Of a stretch of DNA of 64,000 nt, positions 9,401-18,035 are shown piece by piece. The DNA is taken from the NCBI GenBank assembly GCA_011525785.1, contig WYBT01000004.1:62001-126000 (forward strand), in the 5' to 3' direction. The stretch comes from Planctomycetaceae bacterium (GTDB taxonomy: Bacteria > Planctomycetota > UBA1135 > GCA-002686595). The translations under genes and the position numbers were made by a program. Under the pieces are notes generated by a model, which saw nothing but the letters and a program-made list of their open reading frames with translations, ran no database searches and was not told the DNA's origin. Every line of letters starts with the position of its first letter. Positions within the stretch are counted from its first letter, which is position 1.

Positions 9401-12241
9401 GCCGCGCTCGAACTCGCCGCGCAACGCTGCGCCCGTGGCCGAGCGCTTGGATGCGGCGACTTGCTCGGGCGTGCCCTGCGCCACCAACTCGCCGCCGCCT
9501 GCGCCGCCGCTCGGCCCCAGGTCGATGACGTGGTCCGCGGCGCGGATCACGTCGAGGTTGTGCTCGATCAGGATCACGCTGTGTCCGGCGTCCACCAGCG
9601 ACTGCAGCGCGCCGACGAGCTTGGCCACGTCTTGCGGGTGCAGTCCGGTGGTCGGCTCGTCGAGCAGGTAGAGCGTGTGGGAACGCGCGCGCTTCTGCAG
9701 CTCGGTCACGAGCTTGATGCGTTGGGCTTCGCCGCCCGAGATCGTGGTCGAGGGCTGGCCCAGCGTCAGGTACGAGAGCCCGACTTGGCGCATGACTTCG
9801 AGCGGCCGCGCGATCTTGGGGTGGTCCTTGAACAGCTCGAGCGCCTCCTCGACGGTCAGCGCCAGCACGTCGGCGATCGACTTGTCCTTGAAGCGCACGT
9901 CGAGCGTCTGCGCCTGGAAGCGCTCGCCGCCGCACTCGTCGCACTCGACCGTGACCGGCGCGAGGAACTGCAGCTCGACCAGCTTGGCCCCGGCGCCTCC
10001 GCAGGCCTCGCAGCGCCCGCCGGCGACGTTGAACGAGAAGCGCGACTTGGTGTAGCCGCGCAGGCGCGCCTCGGGCAGGCTCGCGAACAGATCGCGGATC
10101 GGATCGAACACGCCGGTGTAGGTGGCCGGATTGCTGCGCGGCGTGCGGCCGATGGGCGTGGCGTCGATCCACACCAGGTCGCCGACGTGCTTGAGGCCCT
10201 CGACCTTGGAGTGCTCGCCCGGCGCTTCGCCCTCGAGCTCGAGGTGCTCGCGCAGCACGGGCGTGAGGATGCGCTCGATCAGCGTCGACTTGCCCGAGCC
10301 GCTGACGCCGCTCACCACGGTCAGCGTGCCGAGCGGGAACGCGACGTCGAAGCCCTTCAAGTTGAAGGCGCGCGCGCCGCGGATCACGAGCGACTTGCCG
10401 TTGCCGGTGCGGCGCGCGGCCGGCGCCGGGATCTTGAGTTCGCCGCGCAGGAAGCGGCCGGTGGGCGTGTCGGCGCGCGCGACTTCCTGCGGAGTTCCGC
10501 TGGCGACGATGCGTCCGCCGTCGCGGCCGGCGCCGGGACCGACGTCGATGATGTGATCGGCGGCGCGCAGCGTGGCTTCGATGTGCTCGACCACCACCAC
10601 GGTGTTGCCGCCATCGCGCAACTCCTGCAGCGCGCCCAGCAGTTGCGCGTGGTCGCGCGCGTGCAGGCCGATCGACGGTTCGTCGAGCACGTACAGCACG
10701 CCTTGCAGCGCGCTGCCGAGCTGCGCGGCGAGCCGGATGCGCTGCGCTTCGCCGCCCGAGAGCGTGTCGGCGCCGCGCGCCAGCGTCAGGTAGTCCAGCC
10801 CGACTTGGCGCAGGAACGCCGTGCGGCGCAGGACTTCAGCGAGCAGGTCGCGTGCGATGCGCGCCTCGCGCGCCGTGAGCTTCAGCTCGCGCAGCCGGGC
10901 TTCGAACTGGCCGATCGAAAGGTTGAGCAGCTCGCGCAGCGAAACGCCGGCGAGCTTGACGGACAGCGCCGCGGGCTTGAGTCGCGTGCCCGCGCACTCG
11001 TCGCAGGGCGCGACGGCGAAGAACTTGAGCGCCGTGCTGCGCCCCTTGGTCCCGGCCTGTTCGAGCGCGGGGACCACGCCCTTGAAGCGTCGCTTCCACT
11101 CCACCGAGCCCTGGTACTTCGCGCCGTTCCACTCGAAGCGGTCGTCGAAGCGCTGCTCGCCCGAGCCGTACAGCACGACCTTCTGCGCGCGGCGCGGCAG
11201 GTCGCGCCAGGGCGTGTCGAGGTCGAACTCGAAGGCCTCGGCGACGCGCTCGAGGAACTCGAACTGCACGTACGGATACAGCAGCGCTCCGCCCTGCTTG
11301 CGCGTGACCGCCAGCGCGCCCTCGCGGATCGTCAGCCCCGGATCGCTGACGAGGCGCGATTCGCTGGGCTTGCGCTGCAGTCCCAGGCCCTGACAGCTCG
11401 GGCAGGCGCCGTGCGGTGAATTGAACGAGAACAGGCGCGGTTCGAGCGGCGGCGTGTCCGCGCCGCAGCCCGGGCAGTTGCGGCTGGTCGACCAACCGCG
11501 CTCGAGCGCCGCTCCGCTGCCCTCGGCGCGCGCGACGATCACATCGCCGCCCGAGAGCTCCAGCGCGCTCTCGATCGCCTCGCGCAGCCGGCCGGGCTCG
11601 GCCTTGACCAGCTTGAGGCGGTCGACCACGGCCTCGATCGTGTGGCGCACGTAGCGCGCGAGCGCCGGCGCTTCCTCGATGCGCACCAGCGCGCCGTCGA
11701 CGCGTGCGCGCACCAGGCCGCGGCGCTTGAGTCCGTCGAGCACGTCGCGGTGCTCGCCCTTGCGGTCGCGCACCAGCGGCGCGAGCACGCTGACCGACTG
11801 GCCGTCGAACTCCTCCAGCGCGGCCTGCACGATCGCCTCGGGCGTCATCGAGCGCAGCGGCAGGTCGCACTGCGGGCAGTGCGGCGTCCCGGCGCGCGCG
11901 AACAGCACGCGCAGGTGGTCGAACACCTCGGTCAAGGTGCCGACGGTCGAGCGCGGGCTCGAGCTGGCCGCGGCCTGGTCGACGGCGATGGCCGGCGCGA
12001 GGCCCTCGATGGCGTCGACGTCGGGCTTCTCCATGCGCCCCAGGAACTGGCGCGCGTAGGCCGAGAGCGTCTCGAGGAAGCGGCGCTGACCCTCGCGGAA
12101 GAGCGTGTCGAAGGCCAGCGAGCTCTTGCCCGACCCTGAGACCCCCGTGATCGCCACCAGGCGATGGCGCGGGATTTCGACGTCGACGTTCGCGAGGTTG
12201 TGCGCTCGCGCGCCGCGAACGCGAATGGCGCTCGTGGTCAT
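6407..12241 (-). CDS. uvrA: Tandem-fused UvrA, excinuclease ABC subunit A
   Basis: The 1944-aa product is about twice the normal UvrA length because two complete UvrA copies lie head to tail. Walker A loops occur near residues 33-40 (GVSGSGKS), 645 (GVSGSGKS), 990 (GPSGSGKS) and 1620 (GPSGAGKS), giving four ATPase cassettes. Both halves keep CxxC zinc-module pairs, for example CPGCGAD, CPSCQG and CEACGG in the first, and CSECGH, CAECGG and CPACEGKG in the second. LSGGEAQR or LSGGEARR signatures and LDEP Walker B segments occur in each half. UvrA recognises helix distortions in nucleotide excision repair. The ATG at 12239-12241 starts directly before the conserved IRVRGARAHNL. The long antisense open frame is a G+C artefact. 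uvrB and uvrC are not in the window. Confidence 0.97.
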   Translation of the reverse strand: MTTSAIRVRGARAHNLANVDVEIPRHRLVAITGVSGSGKSSLAFDTLFREGQRRFLETLSAYARQFLGRMEKPDVDAIEGLAPAIAVDQAAASSSPRSTVGTLTEVFDHLRVLFARAGTPHCPQCDLPLRSMTPEAIVQAALEEFDGQSVSVLAPLVRDRKGEHRDVLDGLKRRGLVRARVDGALVRIEEAPALARYVRHTIEAVVDRLKLVKAEPGRLREAIESALELSGGDVIVARAEGSGAALERGWSTSRNCPGCGADTPPLEPRLFSFNSPHGACPSCQGLGLQRKPSESRLVSDPGLTIREGALAVTRKQGGALLYPYVQFEFLERVAEAFEFDLDTPWRDLPRRAQKVVLYGSGEQRFDDRFEWNGAKYQGSVEWKRRFKGVVPALEQAGTKGRSTALKFFAVAPCDECAGTRLKPAALSVKLAGVSLRELLNLSIGQFEARLRELKLTAREARIARDLLAEVLRRTAFLRQVGLDYLTLARGADTLSGGEAQRIRLAAQLGSALQGVLYVLDEPSIGLHARDHAQLLGALQELRDGGNTVVVVEHIEATLRAADHIIDVGPGAGRDGGRIVASGTPQEVARADTPTGRFLRGELKIPAPAARRTGNGKSLVIRGARAFNLKGFDVAFPLGTLTVVSGVSGSGKSTLIERILTPVLREHLELEGEAPGEHSKVEGLKHVGDLVWIDATPIGRTPRSNPATYTGVFDPIRDLFASLPEARLRGYTKSRFSFNVAGGRCEACGGAGAKLVELQFLAPVTVECDECGGERFQAQTLDVRFKDKSIADVLALTVEEALELFKDHPKIARPLEVMRQVGLSYLTLGQPSTTISGGEAQRIKLVTELQKRARSHTLYLLDEPTTGLHPQDVAKLVGALQSLVDAGHSVILIEHNLDVIRAADHVIDLGPSGGAGGGELVAQGTPEQVAASKRSATGAALRGEFERGAKAARDSAPAQPSDVIAVVDANTHNLKHVSLEIPRDSLVVVTGPSGSGKSSLALDTIYTEGRRRFVESLSTYARQFLGNRDKPPVERISGLGPSVAVEAGTSRGHPRSTVATTTEIHDHLRVLWARAGTARCPTHKSALVASDPARIARAVLKSYPERKGWIVAPMLGPGGAHSGDSAELFDKHLAAWKTAGFVRVLIDGVETRLDAPARPALATNSRVDLVIDRFSFNAAARARLAEAAEQAAEHASGRVSVVVAAQGDQPAARAEFSTAGACSECGHRLAHKLDPRLFSFNTHAGACAECGGLGQTSRCDPAKLVVDPNLPLGDGALHAKFARYLVKGKGYYEHLFLEVARQHRVDVRKPFAKLSAAQQALLLHGAGAKELYSVTIARESTNAEIEERFSADWPGLCGHVDAWRRKTDDPEWAALLESVMTTVRCPGCEGERLGPDARAATIGKTRLPEFLSFSVSRALAWLEAVELPRAAEQAVGPVVGELRSRLALLDKVGLGYLTLDRATHTLSGGEARRVRLSANLGSQLVGVCYVLDEPTVGLHPADVDRLTDALRELVERGNSVLVVEHDESVMRRADFLIDMGPGAGRLGGQVVAAGPPEQLEADPNSTTGAALRGEFELARSAAAPTTPAEQRLPEGSLVRLRGARGNNLRSVDFQARFGAITGLCGPSGAGKSTLILDTLVPALQGEAANGRWKQLETPPDWTPRVVLIDASPIGRSPASTPATYTGLLEPIRELFSRTPDARMRGLGPSHFSFNSVKGRCPACEGKGAQLIEMQFLADLWMECEECQGKRYAQTVLEVHYRGKSVADVLALSVDEALEFLAAHPRAVSILQTLRDVGLGYMSLGQSSTTLSGGEAQRVKLASELFEDATRTPSVIVLDEPSTGLHASDVSKLAGVLDRLAREGHAVVLIEHHVELLTICDVLLELGPGGGVDGGALIASGTPRELAAHPASVTGPFLFARERSRSLPPAGARRRAPRAQPQELRS

Positions 12242-12419
12242 GGATCGGTGGAAGAGGCGTCGACTCGAGTGTGTTGCGCGAGACTCTGCTCGCAGCGGGG
12301 CGATCGAGCATGGTAGCAGTCGGCCCAGCAGCTCGATAGGCGCACGCCCGCGTCGCTCTCGTCCTGCCGCGCCCTTCACACGGCGGCTTCGGCGCCGTCG
12401 GCAGATCCGCGTCTGCAGC
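12242..12419. other. Intergenic region upstream of uvrA
   Basis: The 178 bases between the phosphatase stop and the uvrA start are the only sizeable break in the left block, so the natural place for a uvrA-operon promoter. On the minus strand a TGCTACCAT segment near 12310 resembles an extended -10 element, but I see no convincing -35. No SOS (LexA) box or hairpin was recognised. Confidence 0.3.
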
Positions 12420-13235
12420 TCAGTGCTGGATGCGCGCGGCGATTCGCCCGTGCAACGCCGCCGGCGCGGCGACGATGTGGCCGCCGCGCAGCCAGTTCTC
12501 GCCGCCGTCGGCGTCGCTCACCACTCCGCCGGCCTCGCGCACGAGCAGGGCGCCGGCCGCGACATCGTGCGGCGCGAGGTGCAGCTCCCAGAAACCGTCG
12601 AAGCGACCGGCGGCGACGTACGCGAGGTCGACCGCCGCCGAACCCATGCGACGGATGCCGCGCACTTCGTGGAAGAAGCTCGAGAAGTTGGCCAGGTTGT
12701 CGTGCGGCAGTTCGCTGCGCCGATAGGGAAAGCCCGTGGCCAGGATCGCGTCGGCGAGCGCCTCGCAGCGCGAGACGGCGATCGGCTGGCCGTTGAGCGT
12801 CGCACCGCCGCCGCGCCGGGCGGCGAAGGTCTCGTCGAGCCGCGGCGCGTGCACGACGCCCACCAGCGGCGTGGCGCCGCGCATCAGGCCCATCGAGACG
12901 GCGAAGGCCGGCAGCTGGTGCACGAAGTTGATCGTTCCGTCGAGCGGATCGAGGAACCAGCGCAGCTCCTCGGACTCGTCTTCGGCCCGCGCGTCGCGCA
13001 CTTCCTCTTCGGCTTCGATGCGATGCGTCGGGAAGGCCGCGCGCAGGCGCGCCACGAGTTCGCGCTCGCTGGCCACATCGGCCGCGGTGACCAGGTCGCG
13101 GCGCACGCCCTTGGACGAGATGTCGGAAGGACGCAGCCGGCCGAAGTGCTCCATCAGGATCCGACCCGCGGCCTGCGCTGCGTCCACCGCCAGCGCCAGC
13201 ATCGCATCGAGTTCTGCGGGCCGGGGTTCGCTCAC
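12420..13235 (-). CDS. Inositol monophosphatase family phosphatase
   Basis: This 271-aa protein is a Mg2+-dependent phosphatase of the IMPase/FIG superfamily. The metal-binding EAEEE segment (74-78) and the diagnostic DPLDGTINFVH (96-106) are intact. The C-terminal motif, normally WDxAAG, reads PHDVAAGALLVREAGG, with histidine in place of tryptophan. Substrates of this family include inositol-1-phosphate, histidinol phosphate and NADP(H) phosphates, and the sequence alone does not separate them. The GTG at 13233-13235 overlaps the dacB stop by 4 bases (GTGA), so it is coupled to dacB. It is probably cytoplasmic, as no signal peptide is seen. Confidence 0.9.
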   Translation of the reverse strand: MSEPRPAELDAMLALAVDAAQAAGRILMEHFGRLRPSDISSKGVRRDLVTAADVASERELVARLRAAFPTHRIEAEEEVRDARAEDESEELRWFLDPLDGTINFVHQLPAFAVSMGLMRGATPLVGVVHAPRLDETFAARRGGGATLNGQPIAVSRCEALADAILATGFPYRRSELPHDNLANFSSFFHEVRGIRRMGSAAVDLAYVAAGRFDGFWELHLAPHDVAAGALLVREAGGVVSDADGGENWLRGGHIVAAPAALHGRIAARIQH

Positions 13236-14866
13236 GACTTCACGCTCGCGAGCAGCTCGCACAGCTCGTCCTGCATGGGCTTGAAGCAGTTGGCGTTGAG
13301 CCCGTCGACGTGCGGATAGTTGACCAGGATCGAGAACACGAACGTACGCCCGTCGTCGCGCTGCACGAAGCCCGACAGCGCGCTCACGCCGTTGATGAAG
13401 CCGGTCTTGGCGCGCACGCGGCCGGCGGCCGGACCGCTCTTCATGCGCGAGGCCAGCGTGCCCTCTGCGCCCGCGACGGCCAGCGAGTCGAGGTAGGCGC
13501 GCGCGCTGGCGGGGTCGGAGCTCGCGACCGACTCGAGCAGCGCCGCGATCTGCCGCGCGCTGACGCGGTTGCCGCGCGAGAGCCCCGAGCCGTCGAACTG
13601 CTCGAAGCCGTCGGCGGACACGCCCAGCGCGATCAGCGCGTCCTTGGTGGCGCGCGCGCCGGCCTGGAAGCTCCCGGCGCCGACCACTTCGTTGCCGAGT
13701 GCGAGCAGCACCTGGTCCGCCACCGCATTGGTGGAGTCGGTGTTGATCTCTTCGAGGTAGTCGGCGACCGGCGTGGTGAGCACGCACACGGTCTCACCTC
13801 CCGGTGCGTGCCGCCGGCGCGTGAGGCGGCCTTGCAGCACGATGCCGCGGCCTTCGAGCGCCGCGCACAGCGCGTGCCCGAACAGCAGCACCGGATCGGG
13901 CGCTGCGACGGCGTCACTCCACACCGCGCTGCGCGCTGGGATCGAGCCGCTCGCCACCAACTTGCCGGTGTGCGCGCCGACGTTGACGATCAACTTGCCC
14001 TCGGCGACGGTGCGCACTCCGAGGCGCTCTTCGAGCCCGTGCCCGTGCGGTCGAACGAGCACCGAGGCGAGTTCGCCCACGCCGCGCGGCGCGACCTGCA
14101 CCGCCAGGCAGCCGCGGTTGATGCTGAAGCCGCCCGACAGCGCGCAGTACTCGGCCCAGTGCTGCTCCGGCGCGGGCCACTGCTCCGCCGGCGCGGGATC
14201 GGCGAACGCGCCTTCGTCGAGCACCACGTCTCCGCGCACGCTGGTGACGCCGCGCGCCGCGAGGCTGTCGAGCAGCGGCGCCAGGCGCGCCTCGACCTCG
14301 CCGTCCGCGCGCCGATCGAAGAACGGATCGCCCGCTGCGCGCAGCACCAGATCGCCCTCGAGCACGCCGTCGACGATCGGCCCGCTCGCTTCGACGCGCG
14401 TGCGGAATTCCCACGCAGGACCCAACAGCGTGAGCGCAGCCGCGGTGGTCACGAGCTTCATGTTCGACGCTGGCAGCAGGCTGCGGCCGGCGCCGAGGTC
14501 GACTTCGCCCGTTGCGGGCTGGCCGAGCTCGCGCACACACACCGCCACGGCCGCGTTTCCGGCGTGGACCTTGTTCTTCGAGAGCTCGCGCGCGCTCTCG
14601 ACCCAACGCGCGACGATCGCGCGCGCGCCGGTCTCGACGTTGCGCAGAATTCCCGTCGCGCTGCTGCGCGGCGCCTGCCCGAGTCCGCGCAGCCGCTCGC
14701 TGGGAGCGCGACGCTCCGTTGCGAGCCGCTCGCTCGCCGCCACTGCGCTCTCGGGCGACTCGCGCGGCCACGTCAGCCACAACGCATACGCCGCGGCGGC
14801 GTTGAGCGCGAGGATCACGCCCAGGCGCACCAGTCGCACGAAGAAGCTCTTGCTCGCCTTGCCCAT
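13232..14866 (-). CDS. dacB: D-alanyl-D-alanine carboxypeptidase/endopeptidase (PBP4, peptidase S13)
   Basis: This 544-aa penicillin-binding protein has an N-terminal membrane or signal segment (residues 10-33). The three S13 active-site motifs are in order: SNMK (134-137, nucleophile and lysine), STN (378-380) and KTG (487-489). The long insert between SNMK and STN is typical of PBP4. Enzymes of this class trim D-Ala from peptidoglycan stem peptides or cut cross-links in the periplasm. It lies 16 bases after galE and overlaps the phosphatase gene, so galE-dacB-phosphatase is probably one unit. A peptidoglycan peptidase fits the view that planctomycetes possess peptidoglycan. Confidence 0.94.
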   Translation of the reverse strand: MGKASKSFFVRLVRLGVILALNAAAAYALWLTWPRESPESAVAASERLATERRAPSERLRGLGQAPRSSATGILRNVETGARAIVARWVESARELSKNKVHAGNAAVAVCVRELGQPATGEVDLGAGRSLLPASNMKLVTTAAALTLLGPAWEFRTRVEASGPIVDGVLEGDLVLRAAGDPFFDRRADGEVEARLAPLLDSLAARGVTSVRGDVVLDEGAFADPAPAEQWPAPEQHWAEYCALSGGFSINRGCLAVQVAPRGVGELASVLVRPHGHGLEERLGVRTVAEGKLIVNVGAHTGKLVASGSIPARSAVWSDAVAAPDPVLLFGHALCAALEGRGIVLQGRLTRRRHAPGGETVCVLTTPVADYLEEINTDSTNAVADQVLLALGNEVVGAGSFQAGARATKDALIALGVSADGFEQFDGSGLSRGNRVSARQIAALLESVASSDPASARAYLDSLAVAGAEGTLASRMKSGPAAGRVRAKTGFINGVSALSGFVQRDDGRTFVFSILVNYPHVDGLNANCFKPMQDELCELLASVKS

Positions 14867-14882
14867 GGGCGATCCCCGCGCC

Positions 14883-15938
14883 TCAGGCGTCGTATCCGCG
14901 CGGGTGCGCGACCGCGAAGCGCCAGGCGTCGGCCAGGATGTCTTCGAGCGCGGGACGTTGCGGCGTCCAGCCGAGCAGTTCGCGTGCGAGCGAACCGCCG
15001 CTGACCAGGCGCGCCGGATCTCCCGGACGGCGCGCGACGATGCGCGCGGCGATCGGCCGGCCGGTGACCTTGCGCGCCGCTTCGATCACTTGGCGGACGG
15101 AATAGCCCTCGCCCGTGCCGAGGTTGGCGATCACCGACGGCTGACCGGCTTCCAAAGCGTCGAGTGCGAGCTGGTGCGCGCGCGCCAGGTCCTCGACGTG
15201 GATGTAGTCGCGGATGCAGGTGCCGTCGGGCGTGTCGTAGTCCTCGCCGAAGACTTGGATCTCCGGGCGCAGCCCGAGCGCCGCTTGCAAAACGAGCGGG
15301 ATCAGGTGCGTTTCGGGCTCGTGGTGCTCGCCCAGCGCGCCGTCGCGCGCCGCCCCGGCCGCGTTGAAGTAGCGCAGCGCCGCGTAGCGCAGCCCGTAGG
15401 CGTGCGCGAAGTCGGCCAGCATGTGCTCGATGTGCAGCTTGGTGCGGCCGTAGGGCGAGATCGGGGCCTGCGGGTGCTGCTCGTCGATCGGCAGGCGCTG
15501 CGGGATGCCGTAGGTCGCGCAGGTCGACGAGAACACGATCGTCTTGCAGCCGGCGGCGCGCATGGCCTCGAGCAGCGTGAAGGTCGCGACGACGTTCTCG
15601 CGGTAGTACAGCGCCGGGTCGGTCACCGACTCGCCCACGTAGGCGCGCGCCGCGAAGTGGATCACCGCGCGCGGCTGGCAGCGTGCGAACAGCGCGTCGA
15701 GCGCGGGCCGGTCGAGCAGGTTGCACTGCACCAACTCGACGCCGGGCGCGGCCCGCTCGAGCGCCTGCCGGTGGCCGGTGGAGAGGTTGTCCAGCACCAC
15801 CACAGGCAGGCCCAGCGCCGAAAAGTGGCGCACGGTGTGGCTGCCGATGTAGCCCGCGCCGCCGGCGATGAGCACCGGGCGCGTTCGAGGGGCGTCCGCG
15901 CGGGCGGGAGCTTGGGGGCGCAGCGGCGACGACGTCAT
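14883..15938 (-). CDS. galE: UDP-glucose 4-epimerase
   Basis: This 351-aa extended short-chain dehydrogenase interconverts UDP-glucose and UDP-galactose. The NAD-binding GGAGYIGSH is at 26-34. The catalytic serine/threonine segment SSTCATYG (137-144) and the YxxxK pair (Y163, K167 in YGRTK) are intact. RYFNAAGA and RDYIHVEDLA, typical of GalE, follow. An N-terminal tail of about 20 residues precedes the Rossmann fold. A -10-like TATTCT ends only 8 bases before the ATG and no Shine-Dalgarno is present, so the mRNA may be leaderless. It is the first gene of the left minus-strand block. Confidence 0.95.
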   Translation of the reverse strand: MTSSPLRPQAPARADAPRTRPVLIAGGAGYIGSHTVRHFSALGLPVVVLDNLSTGHRQALERAAPGVELVQCNLLDRPALDALFARCQPRAVIHFAARAYVGESVTDPALYYRENVVATFTLLEAMRAAGCKTIVFSSTCATYGIPQRLPIDEQHPQAPISPYGRTKLHIEHMLADFAHAYGLRYAALRYFNAAGAARDGALGEHHEPETHLIPLVLQAALGLRPEIQVFGEDYDTPDGTCIRDYIHVEDLARAHQLALDALEAGQPSVIANLGTGEGYSVRQVIEAARKVTGRPIAARIVARRPGDPARLVSGGSLARELLGWTPQRPALEDILADAWRFAVAHPRGYDA

Positions 15939-15946
15939 GGGCCGCG

Positions 15947-15952
15947 AGAATA
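15947..15952 (-). promoter_or_regulatory. -10-like element for galE, 8 bases from the ATG
   Basis: On the minus strand TATTCT is followed by 8 bases and the galE ATG. A start site about 7 bases beyond a -10 would fall at the start codon. The -35 region is not recognisable, so this rests on position and similarity to other genes in the window. Confidence 0.45.
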
Positions 15953-16132
15953 CTGTCTGCGCTCGCCGGTCCCAGGGGGGCGCCGCGACGCGGCGGGCCG
16001 AGCGCGGGTTCGCGCGGGCGGCGGGCGCGGCCTGGAGAATTCGTTTTTGCGGGAACGCCGTCGCTCCAGAGGCGCTTGCCCCGCGGGGCCATCCCCACCA
16101 CTCCTCATCGACACGACTTCTCAGGAAAGCTC

Positions 16133-17986
16133 ATGATCCACCTTCGTTCCCTCCGCGTCGCCGCCGCTGCGGCCGCGCTCGGCTCGCTCGCCGTTGCGCA
16201 GGACGCCGAGTCCAACCCGACCAACACCCCGCAAGGTCCCTGGGCCCCGACGCACAAGAGCGCGCCGTCGCTGATGCTCCAGGGCTCGGCCACGGTGCTG
16301 TTCTCCAGCGTCACGGCGTCGGTTTCCTCCGACGTGCCCGGCATTCCCGGCGTGAAGTTCTCGGGCACGACCGCGGCCTTCGATCGTCCCTACGGCACCA
16401 AGGGCGGCCGCTGGCAGCTCAACGCCGACACCGACGCCGCGAGCGGCGTCGACGATGTGCTCCTGATCGACAACGTCGTGGTGCTGCGCGAGGGCGATCA
16501 GGCGCCCTGGGCGCCGCTCGGCGAAACCATGGGACCTTTCCAGTCGCGCAACGGCCTGACCGAGGCGGGTGACTACGCGGTCAAGAACAACACCTCGTCG
16601 TCGCTCAACGACGACTACGTGGCCAAGAACATCGGCGGCGTGTGGACCATTGTCGCGCAGGAAGCCGGACAGATCGGCGCGTTCCCGGCCGGCGTGACCT
16701 ACGACGACACGCTGCAGGGCGTGGTGCTGCTCGACAACGGCACGGTGTTCCTCGAGGCCGACGGCATCGACGGCCCGGGCATCACGACCTCGATCGACGA
16801 GGTCTACGTCAGCGAAGGCGCGAGCCCGATCATCCTGGCTCAGGAGCTTGTCACGGTCCCCACCGGTCAGTTCACTGGCCTGTCGGAGACCATCGAAGAC
16901 ATCGACTTCGAGGACGAGTGGTTCACGCCCGACGGCGCGCACTACGTGCTCAAGGGCAACCTCACGGGCGCGACTGCCACGGACCTCGTGGTGATCTACG
17001 ACGGCGCCGTTGTGTTGCAGGAAGGCTTCGACGTCCCCGGCATCGTCGGCGATCCGATCGTCGGCACCGGTACGGGCATCGACGAGGTCGCGATGGACTT
17101 CGCCGGCAACTGGTGGGCGCGCGGCAACCTCGTCTCGGGCCAGGACTTCGTCGTGCGCCAGGGCGTGTTGATGGCCAAGGGCGGCGATCCGATCCACACC
17201 GGCGCGACCGAGCTGTGGCAGGACAACGCGACCTTCAGCGATCTGTTCTTCATGCACCAGGGCGACAGTCAGGGCAACTACGTGATCGGCGGCGTCACCG
17301 ACGCGGCCGACACGTTCGCCAACGGCGTGCTCGTCTATAACAACACCAGCGTGGTGTGCCGCGAAGGCGACCCTGTCGACCTCGACGGCAACGGCCTGTT
17401 CGACGACGGCCACTTCATCAACACCTTCGGCAACGACGACCTGATCTTGAACGACAACGGCGAGCTGTACTTCGTCGCCACGTTGCGCACGAGCAACGCG
17501 ACGACGACTTCCGTCGCCCAGGCCTACTTCCGCATCGACCTCGGCGCTTCGGGCCCGGTCGTCTACTGCACCGCTGGCACCTCGACCAACGGCTGCGTTC
17601 CGACCATCTCTGGCACGGGCACTCCGAGCGGCTCGTCCGGCTCGGGCTTCACGCTCGACGTCGCCAACGTCGAGGGCCAGAAGCTGGGCCTCTTCTTCTA
17701 CGGCGTGTCGGGTCCAGCGGCCGCCGCCTGGGGCACGGGCACGAGCTTCCTGTGCGTGAAGACGCCGACGCAGCGCATGGGCTCGCAGAGCTCGGGCGGC
17801 ACGGCGAACCTGTGCAACGGCGCGCTCACCGAGGACTTCAACGCTTACCTCGCCGCCAACCCCGGCTCGCTCGGCCAGCCCTTCGTGGGCGGCGAGTCGG
17901 TCTGGGCGCAGGCCTGGTACCGCGACCCGGCCGCGCCGAAGACCACCAACTTGTCGGATGGCCTCGAGTTCGTGATGCAGCCTTGA
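16133..17986 (+). CDS. Secreted beta-repeat protein with lineage-type C-terminal module
   Basis: This 617-aa protein has a signal peptide (MIHLRSL, then an alanine-rich core, AVAQ cleavage at about residue 23). The ATG follows an AGGAAAG Shine-Dalgarno. The central 400 residues hold repeats pairing REGD- or QEGF-like strands with NxxG-like turns (LTEAGDYAVKN, PDGAHYVLKGN, LNDNGELYFVA). These resemble the NxxGxxAF tandem-repeat (DUF7453-like) secreted proteins. From about residue 477 a 140-residue C-terminal module with YCTAG, FYGVSGP, LCVK and WYRDP is shared with the protein at 58060. No catalytic motif is seen. The function is unknown; a cell-envelope or extracellular role is inferred. Confidence 0.85.
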   Translation: MIHLRSLRVAAAAAALGSLAVAQDAESNPTNTPQGPWAPTHKSAPSLMLQGSATVLFSSVTASVSSDVPGIPGVKFSGTTAAFDRPYGTKGGRWQLNADTDAASGVDDVLLIDNVVVLREGDQAPWAPLGETMGPFQSRNGLTEAGDYAVKNNTSSSLNDDYVAKNIGGVWTIVAQEAGQIGAFPAGVTYDDTLQGVVLLDNGTVFLEADGIDGPGITTSIDEVYVSEGASPIILAQELVTVPTGQFTGLSETIEDIDFEDEWFTPDGAHYVLKGNLTGATATDLVVIYDGAVVLQEGFDVPGIVGDPIVGTGTGIDEVAMDFAGNWWARGNLVSGQDFVVRQGVLMAKGGDPIHTGATELWQDNATFSDLFFMHQGDSQGNYVIGGVTDAADTFANGVLVYNNTSVVCREGDPVDLDGNGLFDDGHFINTFGNDDLILNDNGELYFVATLRTSNATTTSVAQAYFRIDLGASGPVVYCTAGTSTNGCVPTISGTGTPSGSSGSGFTLDVANVEGQKLGLFFYGVSGPAAAAWGTGTSFLCVKTPTQRMGSQSSGGTANLCNGALTEDFNAYLAANPGSLGQPFVGGESVWAQAWYRDPAAPKTTNLSDGLEFVMQP

Positions 17987-17992
17987 TATGGG

Positions 17993-18035
17993 TGCACCTG
18001 TCAACTGCTGTTGACGTCGAGGGTGCATGATTTTT
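17993..18035 (+). terminator. Rho-independent-like terminator after the 16133 gene
   Basis: TGCACC (17993-17998) pairs with GGTGCA (18022-18027), and inside it GTCAAC (18000-18005) pairs with GTTGAC (18010-18015) around a TGCT loop. Five T residues follow at 18031-18035. It starts 7 bases after the stop codon. Confidence 0.65.

Noticed and set aside
6521..11419. A 1632-codon open frame on the plus strand opposite uvrA
   Set aside because: It is an antisense artefact of high G+C coding sequence: the translation is Arg/Ala/His-rich with no motif, and uvrA explains the region.
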